From: Acinetobacter sp. P8-3-8
GTDB taxonomy: Bacteria > Pseudomonadota > Gammaproteobacteria > Pseudomonadales > Moraxellaceae
Assembly (NCBI RefSeq): GCF_000214135.1
Contig: NZ_AFIE01000032.1
Location: forward strand, 1 to 39,237
DNA: 39,237 nucleotides
Direction of reading: 5' to 3'
The notes under the pieces are model-generated. The model worked only from the letters and a program-made list of their open reading frames with translations. It did no database searches and was not told the origin of the DNA. Every line of letters begins with the position of its first letter. Position 1 is the stretch's first letter. Position numbers and translations under genes: made by a program. This document shows, piece after piece, positions 7,361-14,781 of the stretch.

Positions 7361-8572
7361 TTAAGCTAAAAAATTCTTAATCGCAGGAACTAAACGGTTC
7401 AATAAATCATCTGCTTGTTGTTGATTCATGTTTAATGCAGGCAGTAAGCGCACAACATTACCCGAAGTTACATTGATAATCAGCTGATGTTCATCACGTG
7501 CAATATTCACTAATTCAGCACATGCTTTAGGTAGTTCGATACCAATCATCATTCCAAAACCACGAACAGTGACATTTTGATCAGCAAGTTGTGTACGGAA
7601 TTGTTCAACTAAATAAGATCCAATCTCAGCAGCATTGGCAACGATATTTTCTTTTTGAATCAAATCGATTACTGTGTACACGATACGTGAACCTAAGTGT
7701 GTACCACTATAAGTTGAACCGTGATTTCCAGCCGTGAGCACACCGACACCACGACCTTGTGTCATTACAGCACCAATAGGGAAGCCATTGCCCAAGCCTT
7801 TAGCTGTCGTTAAGACATCAGGAACGATATTGGTATGTTGGTATGCAAAGTATTTACCCGTACGGCCATTACCTGTTTGCACTTCATCGAGCATCATCAA
7901 CCAATTGTGTTGATTACAAATGTGGCGAATTTCTTCAAGATAACTAAAGCCTTGTGGCGCAGTATTTACACCACCTTCGCCTTGAATAGGTTCAACTAAA
8001 ATGGCAACAATATCAGGATGGTTAATTGCAGCTTCTTCAATCGCTTCGATATCTCCAAATGGCACACGAATGAAGCCTTCAACCAATGGCGCAAAGCCTT
8101 CTTGAACTTTTTTATTGCCTGTTGCAGACAATGTTGCAAGGGTACGACCATGAAAAGATTGATCTGCGACAATAATTTTAGGTGTGTTAATGCCTTGCAT
8201 GTGGCCAAATTTACGTGCAATTTTAATTGCACCTTCATTGGATTCAGCACCACTGTTTGAGAAGAAAATTTCTTCCATGCCTGAAACTTCTGCAAGTTTT
8301 TGAGCAGCAGCAGTTTGCCAAGCCACTTCATAGATATTACTGGTATGAATTAAAGTCGCTGCTTGCTCAGCAATCGCTTCAGCAATAACAGGATGGGCGT
8401 GACCTAAGCCACAAACCGCAATTCCTGTAAGTGCATCAAAATACTCAGTATTGTCTTCAGTGTAGAGATAAGAACCTCGTCCTCGGACAAAACTGATCGG
8501 TTGACGGCTAAATACAGGCATCAAATGAGATGGTTGATCAGGTTGTACCGGTGCGAGGGTAATGTTGTTCAT
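7361..8572 (-). CDS. argD: Acetylornithine/succinyldiaminopimelate aminotransferase
   Basis: A class-III PLP-dependent aminotransferase acting in arginine (and possibly lysine) biosynthesis in the cytoplasm. The PLP lysine is K258 in TTAKGLGNGF, with D229 in MMLDEVQTG contacting the pyridine nitrogen. The phosphate-binding segment SNSGAESNEGAIKIAR (about 105-120) and the HGRT motif are intact. Length is 403 residues, as expected. The HGSTYSGTHLGS segment differs from the usual HGSTFGGNPLA, so substrate preference could differ from the enterobacterial enzyme. The start ATG at 8570-8572 has AAGAG upstream. It is monocistronic, facing away from grxD. Confidence 0.88.
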   Translation of the reverse strand: MNNITLAPVQPDQPSHLMPVFSRQPISFVRGRGSYLYTEDNTEYFDALTGIAVCGLGHAHPVIAEAIAEQAATLIHTSNIYEVAWQTAAAQKLAEVSGMEEIFFSNSGAESNEGAIKIARKFGHMQGINTPKIIVADQSFHGRTLATLSATGNKKVQEGFAPLVEGFIRVPFGDIEAIEEAAINHPDIVAILVEPIQGEGGVNTAPQGFSYLEEIRHICNQHNWLMMLDEVQTGNGRTGKYFAYQHTNIVPDVLTTAKGLGNGFPIGAVMTQGRGVGVLTAGNHGSTYSGTHLGSRIVYTVIDLIQKENIVANAAEIGSYLVEQFRTQLADQNVTVRGFGMMIGIELPKACAELVNIARDEHQLIINVTSGNVVRLLPALNMNQQQADDLLNRLVPAIKNFLA

Positions 8573-8732
8573 GACTAACTCTTATCTGTTAGGGGAAAAA
8601 TAAAAGTTCATCTAACCAAAGATTGGCAAAGATTTAAAGTCTAAATACAAATAAAATTGGAAATAATCGTCAAGCCATACTCTTTATTGTGGATTTAGGT
8701 ATAATGCAGGCAGATGAGTTGAGGATTTATCA

Positions 8733-9077
8733 ATGACTGAACAAGCGCGTGATACAGAAGCATTAATTCGCGATCAAATTGCTAAACATGCAGTACTTCT
8801 ATATATGAAAGGTACGCCGCAATTTCCACAATGTGGTTTCTCTGCTCGTGCAGTTGAAGCACTTAGTCAAATTGGTCGTCCATTTGCTTATGTAAATATC
8901 TTGGAAAATCCTGATATTCGTGCATTATTGCCACAAATTGCAAATTGGCCTACATTCCCACAATTGTGGATCAATGGTGAATTGGTTGGCGGTAGCGACA
9001 TTATGCTCGAAATGTTCCAAAATGGTGAGTTAAAACCATTGGTTGAACAATATAGTCCTGCATCTGAAGCTCAATAA
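8733..9077 (+). CDS. grxD: Monothiol glutaredoxin Grx4
   Basis: The 114-residue protein carries the CGFS active site (C34) in PQFPQCGFSARAV, with the downstream glutathione-binding segments WPTFPQLWINGELVGGSDI intact. CGFS glutaredoxins bind a [2Fe-2S] cluster with glutathione, often together with BolA, and act in iron-sulfur cluster delivery rather than disulfide reduction. Length and motifs are standard for GrxD. The ATG follows GTTGAGGATTTATCA. It is a single gene ended by a clear hairpin terminator. Confidence 0.96.
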   Translation: MTEQARDTEALIRDQIAKHAVLLYMKGTPQFPQCGFSARAVEALSQIGRPFAYVNILENPDIRALLPQIANWPTFPQLWINGELVGGSDIMLEMFQNGELKPLVEQYSPASEAQ

Positions 9078-9090
9078 GCTGAAGATATTG

Positions 9091-9115
9091 AAAAAGCACC
9101 GAAAGGTGCTTTTTT
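9091..9115 (+). terminator. Rho-independent terminator of grxD
   Basis: The stem AAAAAGCACC / GGTGCTTTTT closes a GAAA tetraloop and runs into a T-tract, 13 bp after the grxD stop. Confidence 0.93.
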
Positions 9116-9256
9116 ATTGTCTCAGTGTTAATGATTTTTTAAAGGTAGCGATATTTTATAAATTTGATACAGTGATAACATATTCAATTTTTTATTATCG
9201 TCATTACAAAAGCATTACGCCCTGAATAATCAGAGCGTAATTTTATTGTTAGTTAA

Positions 9257-9552
9257 CCTGAGTTCGGGATAAGATATGTTCCCAGCTATATGATACACGG
9301 AAACGTCAGTCGCATTGTTCGAGGCATGAGGAATATATTCCGTAAGATCTGCAATATACTGTTTTTGCAAGATATTAGATACTTGATGGTATCTGTCGAG
9401 TTGGCGACTGACAAATGGTTTTGCCTACTTTTCCCGAAAGAAAAGTAGGTCGAACCGAAGGTTAGTCCTTGCATCTGACTTTAAACGGTGAGACTCCGCT
9501 GTGCCTGATCTATCTTTTCAATAACTTACATCAAAATCTATCCCGAACTGAC
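9257..9552 (+). mobile_element. MITE-like non-autonomous element, copy 1 (296 bp)
   Basis: A 296-bp non-coding element with imperfect terminal inverted repeats: the left end contains AGTTCGGGATAAGATATG and the right end, reverse-complemented, contains CAGTTCGGGATAGATTTTG. It is flanked by the 9-bp direct repeat GTTAGTTAA (9248-9256 and 9553-9561), consistent with a target-site duplication. A second copy lies inverted at 28170-28480 and is highly similar base by base (my manual comparison shows roughly 15-20 substitutions plus one indel block). Internally, GCGACTGAC and GTCAGTCGC form a wider inverted repeat. A hairpin (arms CCTACTTTTC and GAAAAGTAGG) sits near 9424-9449. No convincing ORF is present, so a transposase would have to act in trans. 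The parent IS is not identified. Confidence 0.8.
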
Positions 9553-9553
9553 G

Positions 9554-9591
9554 TTAGTTAAGCTTTTAAAATTTAGCTAAGCTTTTAAAAT
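9554..9591. repeat. 19-bp tandem direct repeat
   Basis: Two adjacent 19-bp units at 9554-9572 and 9573-9591 (TTAGTTAAGCTTTTAAAAT and TTAGCTAAGCTTTTAAAAT) differ at one base. The first unit overlaps the 9-bp flank of the MITE-like element, so the element inserted at the edge of this repeat. Confidence 0.75.
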
Positions 9592-9618
9592 ACAGATAAA
9601 ATTATTTACCTGTATTTT
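9587..9618 (-). terminator. Possible terminator of the Lon-like gene
   Basis: Inverted repeat AAAATACAG (9587-9595) / CTGTATTTT (9610-9618) with a 14-nt AT-rich loop. It lies just beyond the alternative-frame stop at 9617-9619 of the Lon-like gene. AT-rich, so moderate support. Confidence 0.5.
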
Positions 9619-9654
9619 ATTTTTCAACGGACTCAGTAGCACTGGTTTCAACAA

Positions 9655-12246
9655 CTATTGCTTCAGCTTCAACTTTTTTGGCTTTCTTTTCCTTCTTCTT
9701 TTTTTCTTTTTCTTCGGCTTTTCCTCAATTTCTACGCCATCTTCAAGTGCTTGCCAATACTCAAGTTGCGCCATGACAGCCGCATAGATAGATCCTTTGG
9801 TGTAGCGTCCTTTTTTGTCTAAAGTCCCTACAGGGCGAGCCATAAGTATTTCTAAAGCTTGATCAATAGTATCAATGGCATGAATGTGGAATTGTTTAGC
9901 TTCCACCGCTTCAATTACATCTTGGCGTAACATCAAATGTTGCATATTTTGACGAGGAATAATCACACCTTGTTTATGCGTTAAACCTTGTAATTTACAT
10001 GCATCAAAGAAACCTTCAATTTTAGCGTTCACGCCACCAATCGGTTGCACTTGTCCTAATTGGTTCATTGAACCTGTAATTGCCCAAGATTGATCAATCG
10101 GTAATTGGCAAATTGCTGAAATTAATGCAGATAATTCAGCAACTGTGGCGCTATCACCATCAACTTGACCATAACTTTGTTCAAAAGCAAGGGCAGCAGA
10201 GAAGTGTAAAATCTGTTCACGGCCGAAATGTGCTTTTAAGAAGCTCGACATCAATAACACGCCTTTAGCATGCAACGAACCGCCTAATTCAACACTACGC
10301 TCAATATCTAGAATATCGCCACCGCCTTGATATACAGAGGCGGTTAAACGTGAAGGTAAGCCAAATTCAACGTCTGCATAATGAATCACTGACAGCGCAT
10401 TGATCTGCCCTAAGCGATGACCACGCGTTTCAATCAATTGCGTACCACGTGATAAATCTTGCCAATAAAGTTCACGTAAATAGCCTAAGCGATATTGACG
10501 ATGTTTCAGTGCAGTATTGATATGATGAGAGGTAACCAGTTTTTCGCCAGATTGTGCAGCATGATGATGTGACTCACGGATTAAATCACCTAAAGTCAAA
10601 GCATGTAATGACAATGAACTTTGATCTTCAGCTTGACGACTTGAATCGGTAAGTAAAGCAGCAAGCGCAGAGCGATCAAAAGGTAACAATTTATCTTGTT
10701 GAACATAATCCGCAATCAACTGCATATAGGCTTGTTCATTGTCATCATTACGTTGCAAAGTGTCGGTAAAATCAGCACGAATTTTAAAAACACTGCCTAG
10801 TTCAGGCTCAAGCTCTAAAATTTCATAATAAATTTCAGGTTCTGCAAGTAACACCACTTTTAAATTCAACGGAATAGGTGCAGGTTCAATTGAAATGCTT
10901 CCTGTTAAAGTCAGCATGTGCTCTAAAGATGACAGTTTCAATTGCCCTGATTTTAAAGCACGTTTTAAACCTTGCCATGCATAAGGTTGCTCTAAAAGTT
11001 GTTCAGCTTCTAAAATTAAAAAACCACCATTGGCTTGATGTAATGCACCTGGACGAATTAATGTGAAATCTGTAGTAATTGTTCCGTTCTGAGTCAACTG
11101 TTCAACATGACCCAATAAATTGTAATGGGTTGGGAAGTCTTCAAATATAACTGGAGCACCTGAATTAGGCTTATTACTGACCACTACATTGGCTTGGTAA
11201 CGAGAAGGCACACGGTTAAACAGTGCAGGAGAGAATTCTTCACCTTCCTGATCTAAAATCGTTTCGACATTTTCAATAATATCAGCAGCATAAAACTTTA
11301 AATATTGCTCAAGCCCTTGTACAGATTCAAATTTATTGAGAATGACTTCCATGCGTGGAATTACAACTTGTTTGGCAATATCACGATTCAGCTCAGAAAC
11401 TTTATCGCGAGCTTCATCTTCAAGATCGCCCAGTTGTAAACCTAAACGTTCTAATTTTTTATCCATATAACGGATATTGGAATGAATTTCAGCACGTTGT
11501 TTGCTGTTTAAAGCATTGATGTCTTCTTGCGACATTTCTAAAACTTCATCATTTTTCACATGAATCGGTACAAAGATATGTTCATCATGTCGATTAATCA
11601 GTTTTAGATCTAAATCTTCGCCTTCTTTAGTCAGTTCAACCAAAGCCAATTGTTGTTCATTGCCAGTGACTTGACGAATTCGTTCAATATGGTTGTGATA
11701 GGTTTCTGCACTAAAACGACGTTCAAGCTGTTTGACAATGGTTTGCCAAGTCTGATGAATTAAGGTTTGGAATTTACTGCCTTGGCTTGCAGGGAAGCGT
11801 AGTGCAATTGGTTGTCTAGCATTTTTAAAGTTATAAACATAAACCCAATCATCAGGCGTTTGCATGGTTTTGGCATGTTGTTGCAGTAAGCGCTTGATCA
11901 TGGTGCGTTTACCCAAGCCCGCTGTTCCCACTGCAAAAATATTGTAGCCTGAATAAGGCAAAGCAATACCTGCCTCTACAGAAGCTTTAGCACGATCTTG
12001 ACCTAAAAAGTTATTTAAAGGCTTGATTCTTCTCGTGGATGAAGGAATCGTCCCAAAATTAGGGATATGCGTCAGTTGCTCTGCTTTAAGCGCCGTTAGA
12101 GCCAATGTGTTTTGAATTTCAGTTTGATCAAAAGCCGTTGCTAAGTTATTTTCAATTTTTTGTATTTCGGTGGTGGTTGTCGTATTTAAAACAGTGGTTG
12201 AGCTTAATTGATCGTGTCTTTGCGTCACAGGTTGAATCCAAAACAA
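9655..12246 (-). CDS. Lon-family ATP-dependent protease (AAA_32 plus Lon C-terminal domain)
   Basis: The 863-residue protein is a Lon-like protease without the classic Lon N-domain. A Walker A motif (GTAGLGKRT, about 107-115) lies in an N-terminal ATPase region, followed by an AAA_32-type region with a helical insert. A C-terminal S16 peptidase domain has the catalytic dyad S699 (DGDSATVAE) and K742 (VNAKIEGF), spaced 43 residues as in Lon. It is expected to be a cytoplasmic ATP-dependent protease of unknown substrates. The TTG start at 12246 is weak, with no clear ribosome-binding site, so the true start is uncertain. The C-terminus is an unusually basic Lys/Arg tail produced after an A7 run (T7 at 9699-9705). 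A one-base shift there would give a different tail ending at 9617, so a frameshift is suspected. Confidence 0.85.
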   Translation of the reverse strand: MFWIQPVTQRHDQLSSTTVLNTTTTTEIQKIENNLATAFDQTEIQNTLALTALKAEQLTHIPNFGTIPSSTRRIKPLNNFLGQDRAKASVEAGIALPYSGYNIFAVGTAGLGKRTMIKRLLQQHAKTMQTPDDWVYVYNFKNARQPIALRFPASQGSKFQTLIHQTWQTIVKQLERRFSAETYHNHIERIRQVTGNEQQLALVELTKEGEDLDLKLINRHDEHIFVPIHVKNDEVLEMSQEDINALNSKQRAEIHSNIRYMDKKLERLGLQLGDLEDEARDKVSELNRDIAKQVVIPRMEVILNKFESVQGLEQYLKFYAADIIENVETILDQEGEEFSPALFNRVPSRYQANVVVSNKPNSGAPVIFEDFPTHYNLLGHVEQLTQNGTITTDFTLIRPGALHQANGGFLILEAEQLLEQPYAWQGLKRALKSGQLKLSSLEHMLTLTGSISIEPAPIPLNLKVVLLAEPEIYYEILELEPELGSVFKIRADFTDTLQRNDDNEQAYMQLIADYVQQDKLLPFDRSALAALLTDSSRQAEDQSSLSLHALTLGDLIRESHHHAAQSGEKLVTSHHINTALKHRQYRLGYLRELYWQDLSRGTQLIETRGHRLGQINALSVIHYADVEFGLPSRLTASVYQGGGDILDIERSVELGGSLHAKGVLLMSSFLKAHFGREQILHFSAALAFEQSYGQVDGDSATVAELSALISAICQLPIDQSWAITGSMNQLGQVQPIGGVNAKIEGFFDACKLQGLTHKQGVIIPRQNMQHLMLRQDVIEAVEAKQFHIHAIDTIDQALEILMARPVGTLDKKGRYTKGSIYAAVMAQLEYWQALEDGVEIEEKPKKKKKRRRKRKPKKLKLKQ

Positions 12247-12409
12247 ATGAAGGTTTAAAGGTTAAAGGTATACAGGATTGGGGGTAAAGATCAAGCGCCA
12301 AAAGCGGAAATATCTGTAAATGGGTACAACTGTTGCATAAAAGTGATTGAAACTCTGAGCATTAAGCGGTTGAATAGCACTATTTCATTTTTCAGAAAAT
12401 AATAACGCA

Positions 12410-14554
12410 ATGACAACACAGTCTACAGGTTGGAAATCTGCCTTTACCGCATTTCTTGACCGCCGTGCAGCAATTATGCTGTTTTTGGGTTTTTCAGCAG
12501 GTATCCCCATTCTTTTGATCTTCTCAAGCTTATCTTTATGGTTAGGTGAAGCAGGGATTGAGAAGAGCGCAGTCACTTTTTTTAGTTGGGCTGCTTTGGG
12601 TTATTCATTTAAATTTGTTTGGGCACCATTGATTGATGAATTGCCCGTACCATTTTTAACGAAAAGTCTTGGTCGAAGACGGGCTTGGTTGTTGATCGCT
12701 CAAATACTCATTATTTGTGCAATTTGTATCATGGCATTTTCAGATCCAGCACTGGGACAAAGCTATATCTATCAAATGGCGGTTGGAGCAGTATTACTCG
12801 GCTTCTCAGCAGCAACGCAAGACATTGTCATAGATGCTTACCGTATCGAGTTGGCTGAAACAGAAATGCAAACAGTACTGGCATCGACCTATAATGCGGG
12901 CTATCGCATTGGGATGATTATTGCAGGTGCGGGCGCTTTATTTCTTGCTGCATCATTAGGTACTGCGAAAGGCAATTATATTTATGATGCTTGGAAATAT
13001 ACCTATTTAACTATGGCTGCGGTAATGATGGTGGGTATCATCACGACTTTAATTATTCGTGAACCGATCGTAAATCGTATCGATAAGCACTATAAAAATA
13101 TTGATTATTATCGCTTAGTCTTTGTCTTTATTATCGCTGTTGCGAGTTTTGTTTGTTTCTATATTTATTCATATGACATTGTCCAATATCTACAAACGCA
13201 GTGGGAAATCAAAGACAGTTTCTTAAAATTTTTAATGGAAGCTGTTCGCTTTTTAGGCTCAGGTGCAGGGGCTATTTTTGTTGCGACATTGCTAATACGT
13301 ATAGGTGTTGTCAATAAACAAATGGCTTATGAAACTTGGGTCAATCCGATTGCAGATTTCTTTAAGCGCTATGGTGTCAAACTGGCTTTAGTTTTGTTGC
13401 TGTTGATTGGTTTTTATCGAATTTCAGACATCATTGCTGGTGTGATTTCGAATGTGTTCTATCAAGATTTAAACTTTACCAAAGAACAAATTGCTGAAGC
13501 GGTTAAAATTTATGGTGTGATTTTTAGCTTGGTTGGTGGTTTCTTAGGTGGTTTACTTGCGCAACGAATGAACATTATGAAATTGATGTTTGTGGGTGCG
13601 ATTTTGGCAAGTTCAACCAATTTAATTTTCATTGGTTTAGTCAAGTCAGGTGCGCCTATGCAACCTGTTGTCGTACATGTGGGTACAAAGCAATATCAAG
13701 CCCAACCTGATGAGGTCGGATATTGGAAAGTTCATGTTCCAAATCAAGATTTGATGCAAGCAAAACAAATCCAAGTGAATGTTGCACTCACCGATCAATC
13801 TGCACAAGCTGAATATGTTGTGCCGTATTTAAAAGATGATGGCTCTGCTCAAATTCAGATTTTACCTGTGAGTAGTGACAATCAACTGACTTCAACTGAA
13901 TTAAAACAAAATATTGTGGTGAAAGGTCAACTGGTCGGTGTGCAAGCGACTGAATTAAATGCTGAACAGCCGATAACTTTAAAATTAGATGGTAAAGAAT
14001 ATCCTGCAAAATTAGACAAAGATGGCATATTTACTGGCGTTATTGATGGCAAGGATTTACAAGGTTCTGCTTCAAAAAACATTCAGGCAATTGCAAACTT
14101 TAATCAGCAACATGCAACTTTAAATGCTCAACAGAATTATCAAGTTTCAGATCAGAAAATGGCGTTGGATGTGGATATTCAACCGATCTCAGCAATCAAT
14201 GCGCAGTCTACAGATAGTGTAGAAATTAAAGGTAAAGTCATTGAGCAATACAGCTCTGCTTGGCTTTATTTTGCAATTATTGTCGATAATTTAGCTTCAG
14301 GTTTGGCTGGTGCAGCGTTCATTGCATTTCTGTCAAGTTTGACCAGTGTGTCATTCACAGCCGTGCAATATGCAATTTTTAGTTCATTGATGACCTTAAC
14401 ACCTAAAATTCTAGGCGGTTATTCGGGAACAATTGTGACCAATATTGGTTATCCGAAATTCTTTTTAATGACTACGTTAATTGGTATTCCGATTCTTATT
14501 CTCGTTGTATGGGTCGCAAAACTATTGAAAGAACATTCAAGTCGCCAAAGTTAA
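12410..14554 (+). CDS. ampG: AmpG-type muropeptide permease with periplasmic Ig-like insert
   Basis: A major-facilitator protein that imports anhydro-muropeptides from the periplasm for peptidoglycan recycling, and so influences AmpC induction where AmpR is present. The N-terminal half matches AmpG (GFSAGIPILLIFSSLSLWLGEAGI, then FVWAPLIDELPVPFLTKSLGRRRAWLL, then AATQDIVIDAYRIE). Transmembrane segments span about residues 20-410 and 617-705. Between them, at about 413-616, is a hydrophilic insert with beta-rich repeats (GYWKVHVPNQDL, ITLKLDGKEYPAKLDKDGIF) resembling Bap-type bacterial Ig-like domains. E. coli AmpG is 491 residues; the 714-residue length here is explained by the insert. The ATG at 12410 has only a weak ribosome-binding site. 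Confidence 0.87.
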   Translation: MTTQSTGWKSAFTAFLDRRAAIMLFLGFSAGIPILLIFSSLSLWLGEAGIEKSAVTFFSWAALGYSFKFVWAPLIDELPVPFLTKSLGRRRAWLLIAQILIICAICIMAFSDPALGQSYIYQMAVGAVLLGFSAATQDIVIDAYRIELAETEMQTVLASTYNAGYRIGMIIAGAGALFLAASLGTAKGNYIYDAWKYTYLTMAAVMMVGIITTLIIREPIVNRIDKHYKNIDYYRLVFVFIIAVASFVCFYIYSYDIVQYLQTQWEIKDSFLKFLMEAVRFLGSGAGAIFVATLLIRIGVVNKQMAYETWVNPIADFFKRYGVKLALVLLLLIGFYRISDIIAGVISNVFYQDLNFTKEQIAEAVKIYGVIFSLVGGFLGGLLAQRMNIMKLMFVGAILASSTNLIFIGLVKSGAPMQPVVVHVGTKQYQAQPDEVGYWKVHVPNQDLMQAKQIQVNVALTDQSAQAEYVVPYLKDDGSAQIQILPVSSDNQLTSTELKQNIVVKGQLVGVQATELNAEQPITLKLDGKEYPAKLDKDGIFTGVIDGKDLQGSASKNIQAIANFNQQHATLNAQQNYQVSDQKMALDVDIQPISAINAQSTDSVEIKGKVIEQYSSAWLYFAIIVDNLASGLAGAAFIAFLSSLTSVSFTAVQYAIFSSLMTLTPKILGGYSGTIVTNIGYPKFFLMTTLIGIPILILVVWVAKLLKEHSSRQS

Positions 14555-14619
14555 AATTGACATTATTATTGGCATACTTAAACAGTGTGTGAATGATGGC
14601 TAGGTCATCATGCTTTGTT

Positions 14620-14656
14620 AAAACCTATTTCATTTGAACAGTGAAATAGGTTTTTT
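14620..14656 (+). terminator. Rho-independent terminator of ampG
   Basis: Arms AACCTATTTCA (14622-14632) and TGAAATAGGTT (14642-14652) form an 11-bp stem with a 9-nt loop, followed by T6. Confidence 0.9.
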
Positions 14657-14781
14657 AATTTTATAGTGTGATTTACATTTAAAAATAAGCATTTATAGTG
14701 ATCGATTTAATTTTAATATCAATATATTAATCCACAATTTTTGTTAATTTGTATGGTTTGGATTTTCTATTGGGGAATAGG

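Noticed and set aside
9043-9225. A 60-codon frame overlapping the grxD end
   Set aside because: It overlaps grxD in another frame and runs through the grxD terminator; no ribosome-binding site.
9286-9474. A 62-codon minus-strand frame inside the MITE-like element
   Set aside because: It is not preserved in the second copy because of the indel near its hairpin, and no protein features are visible.
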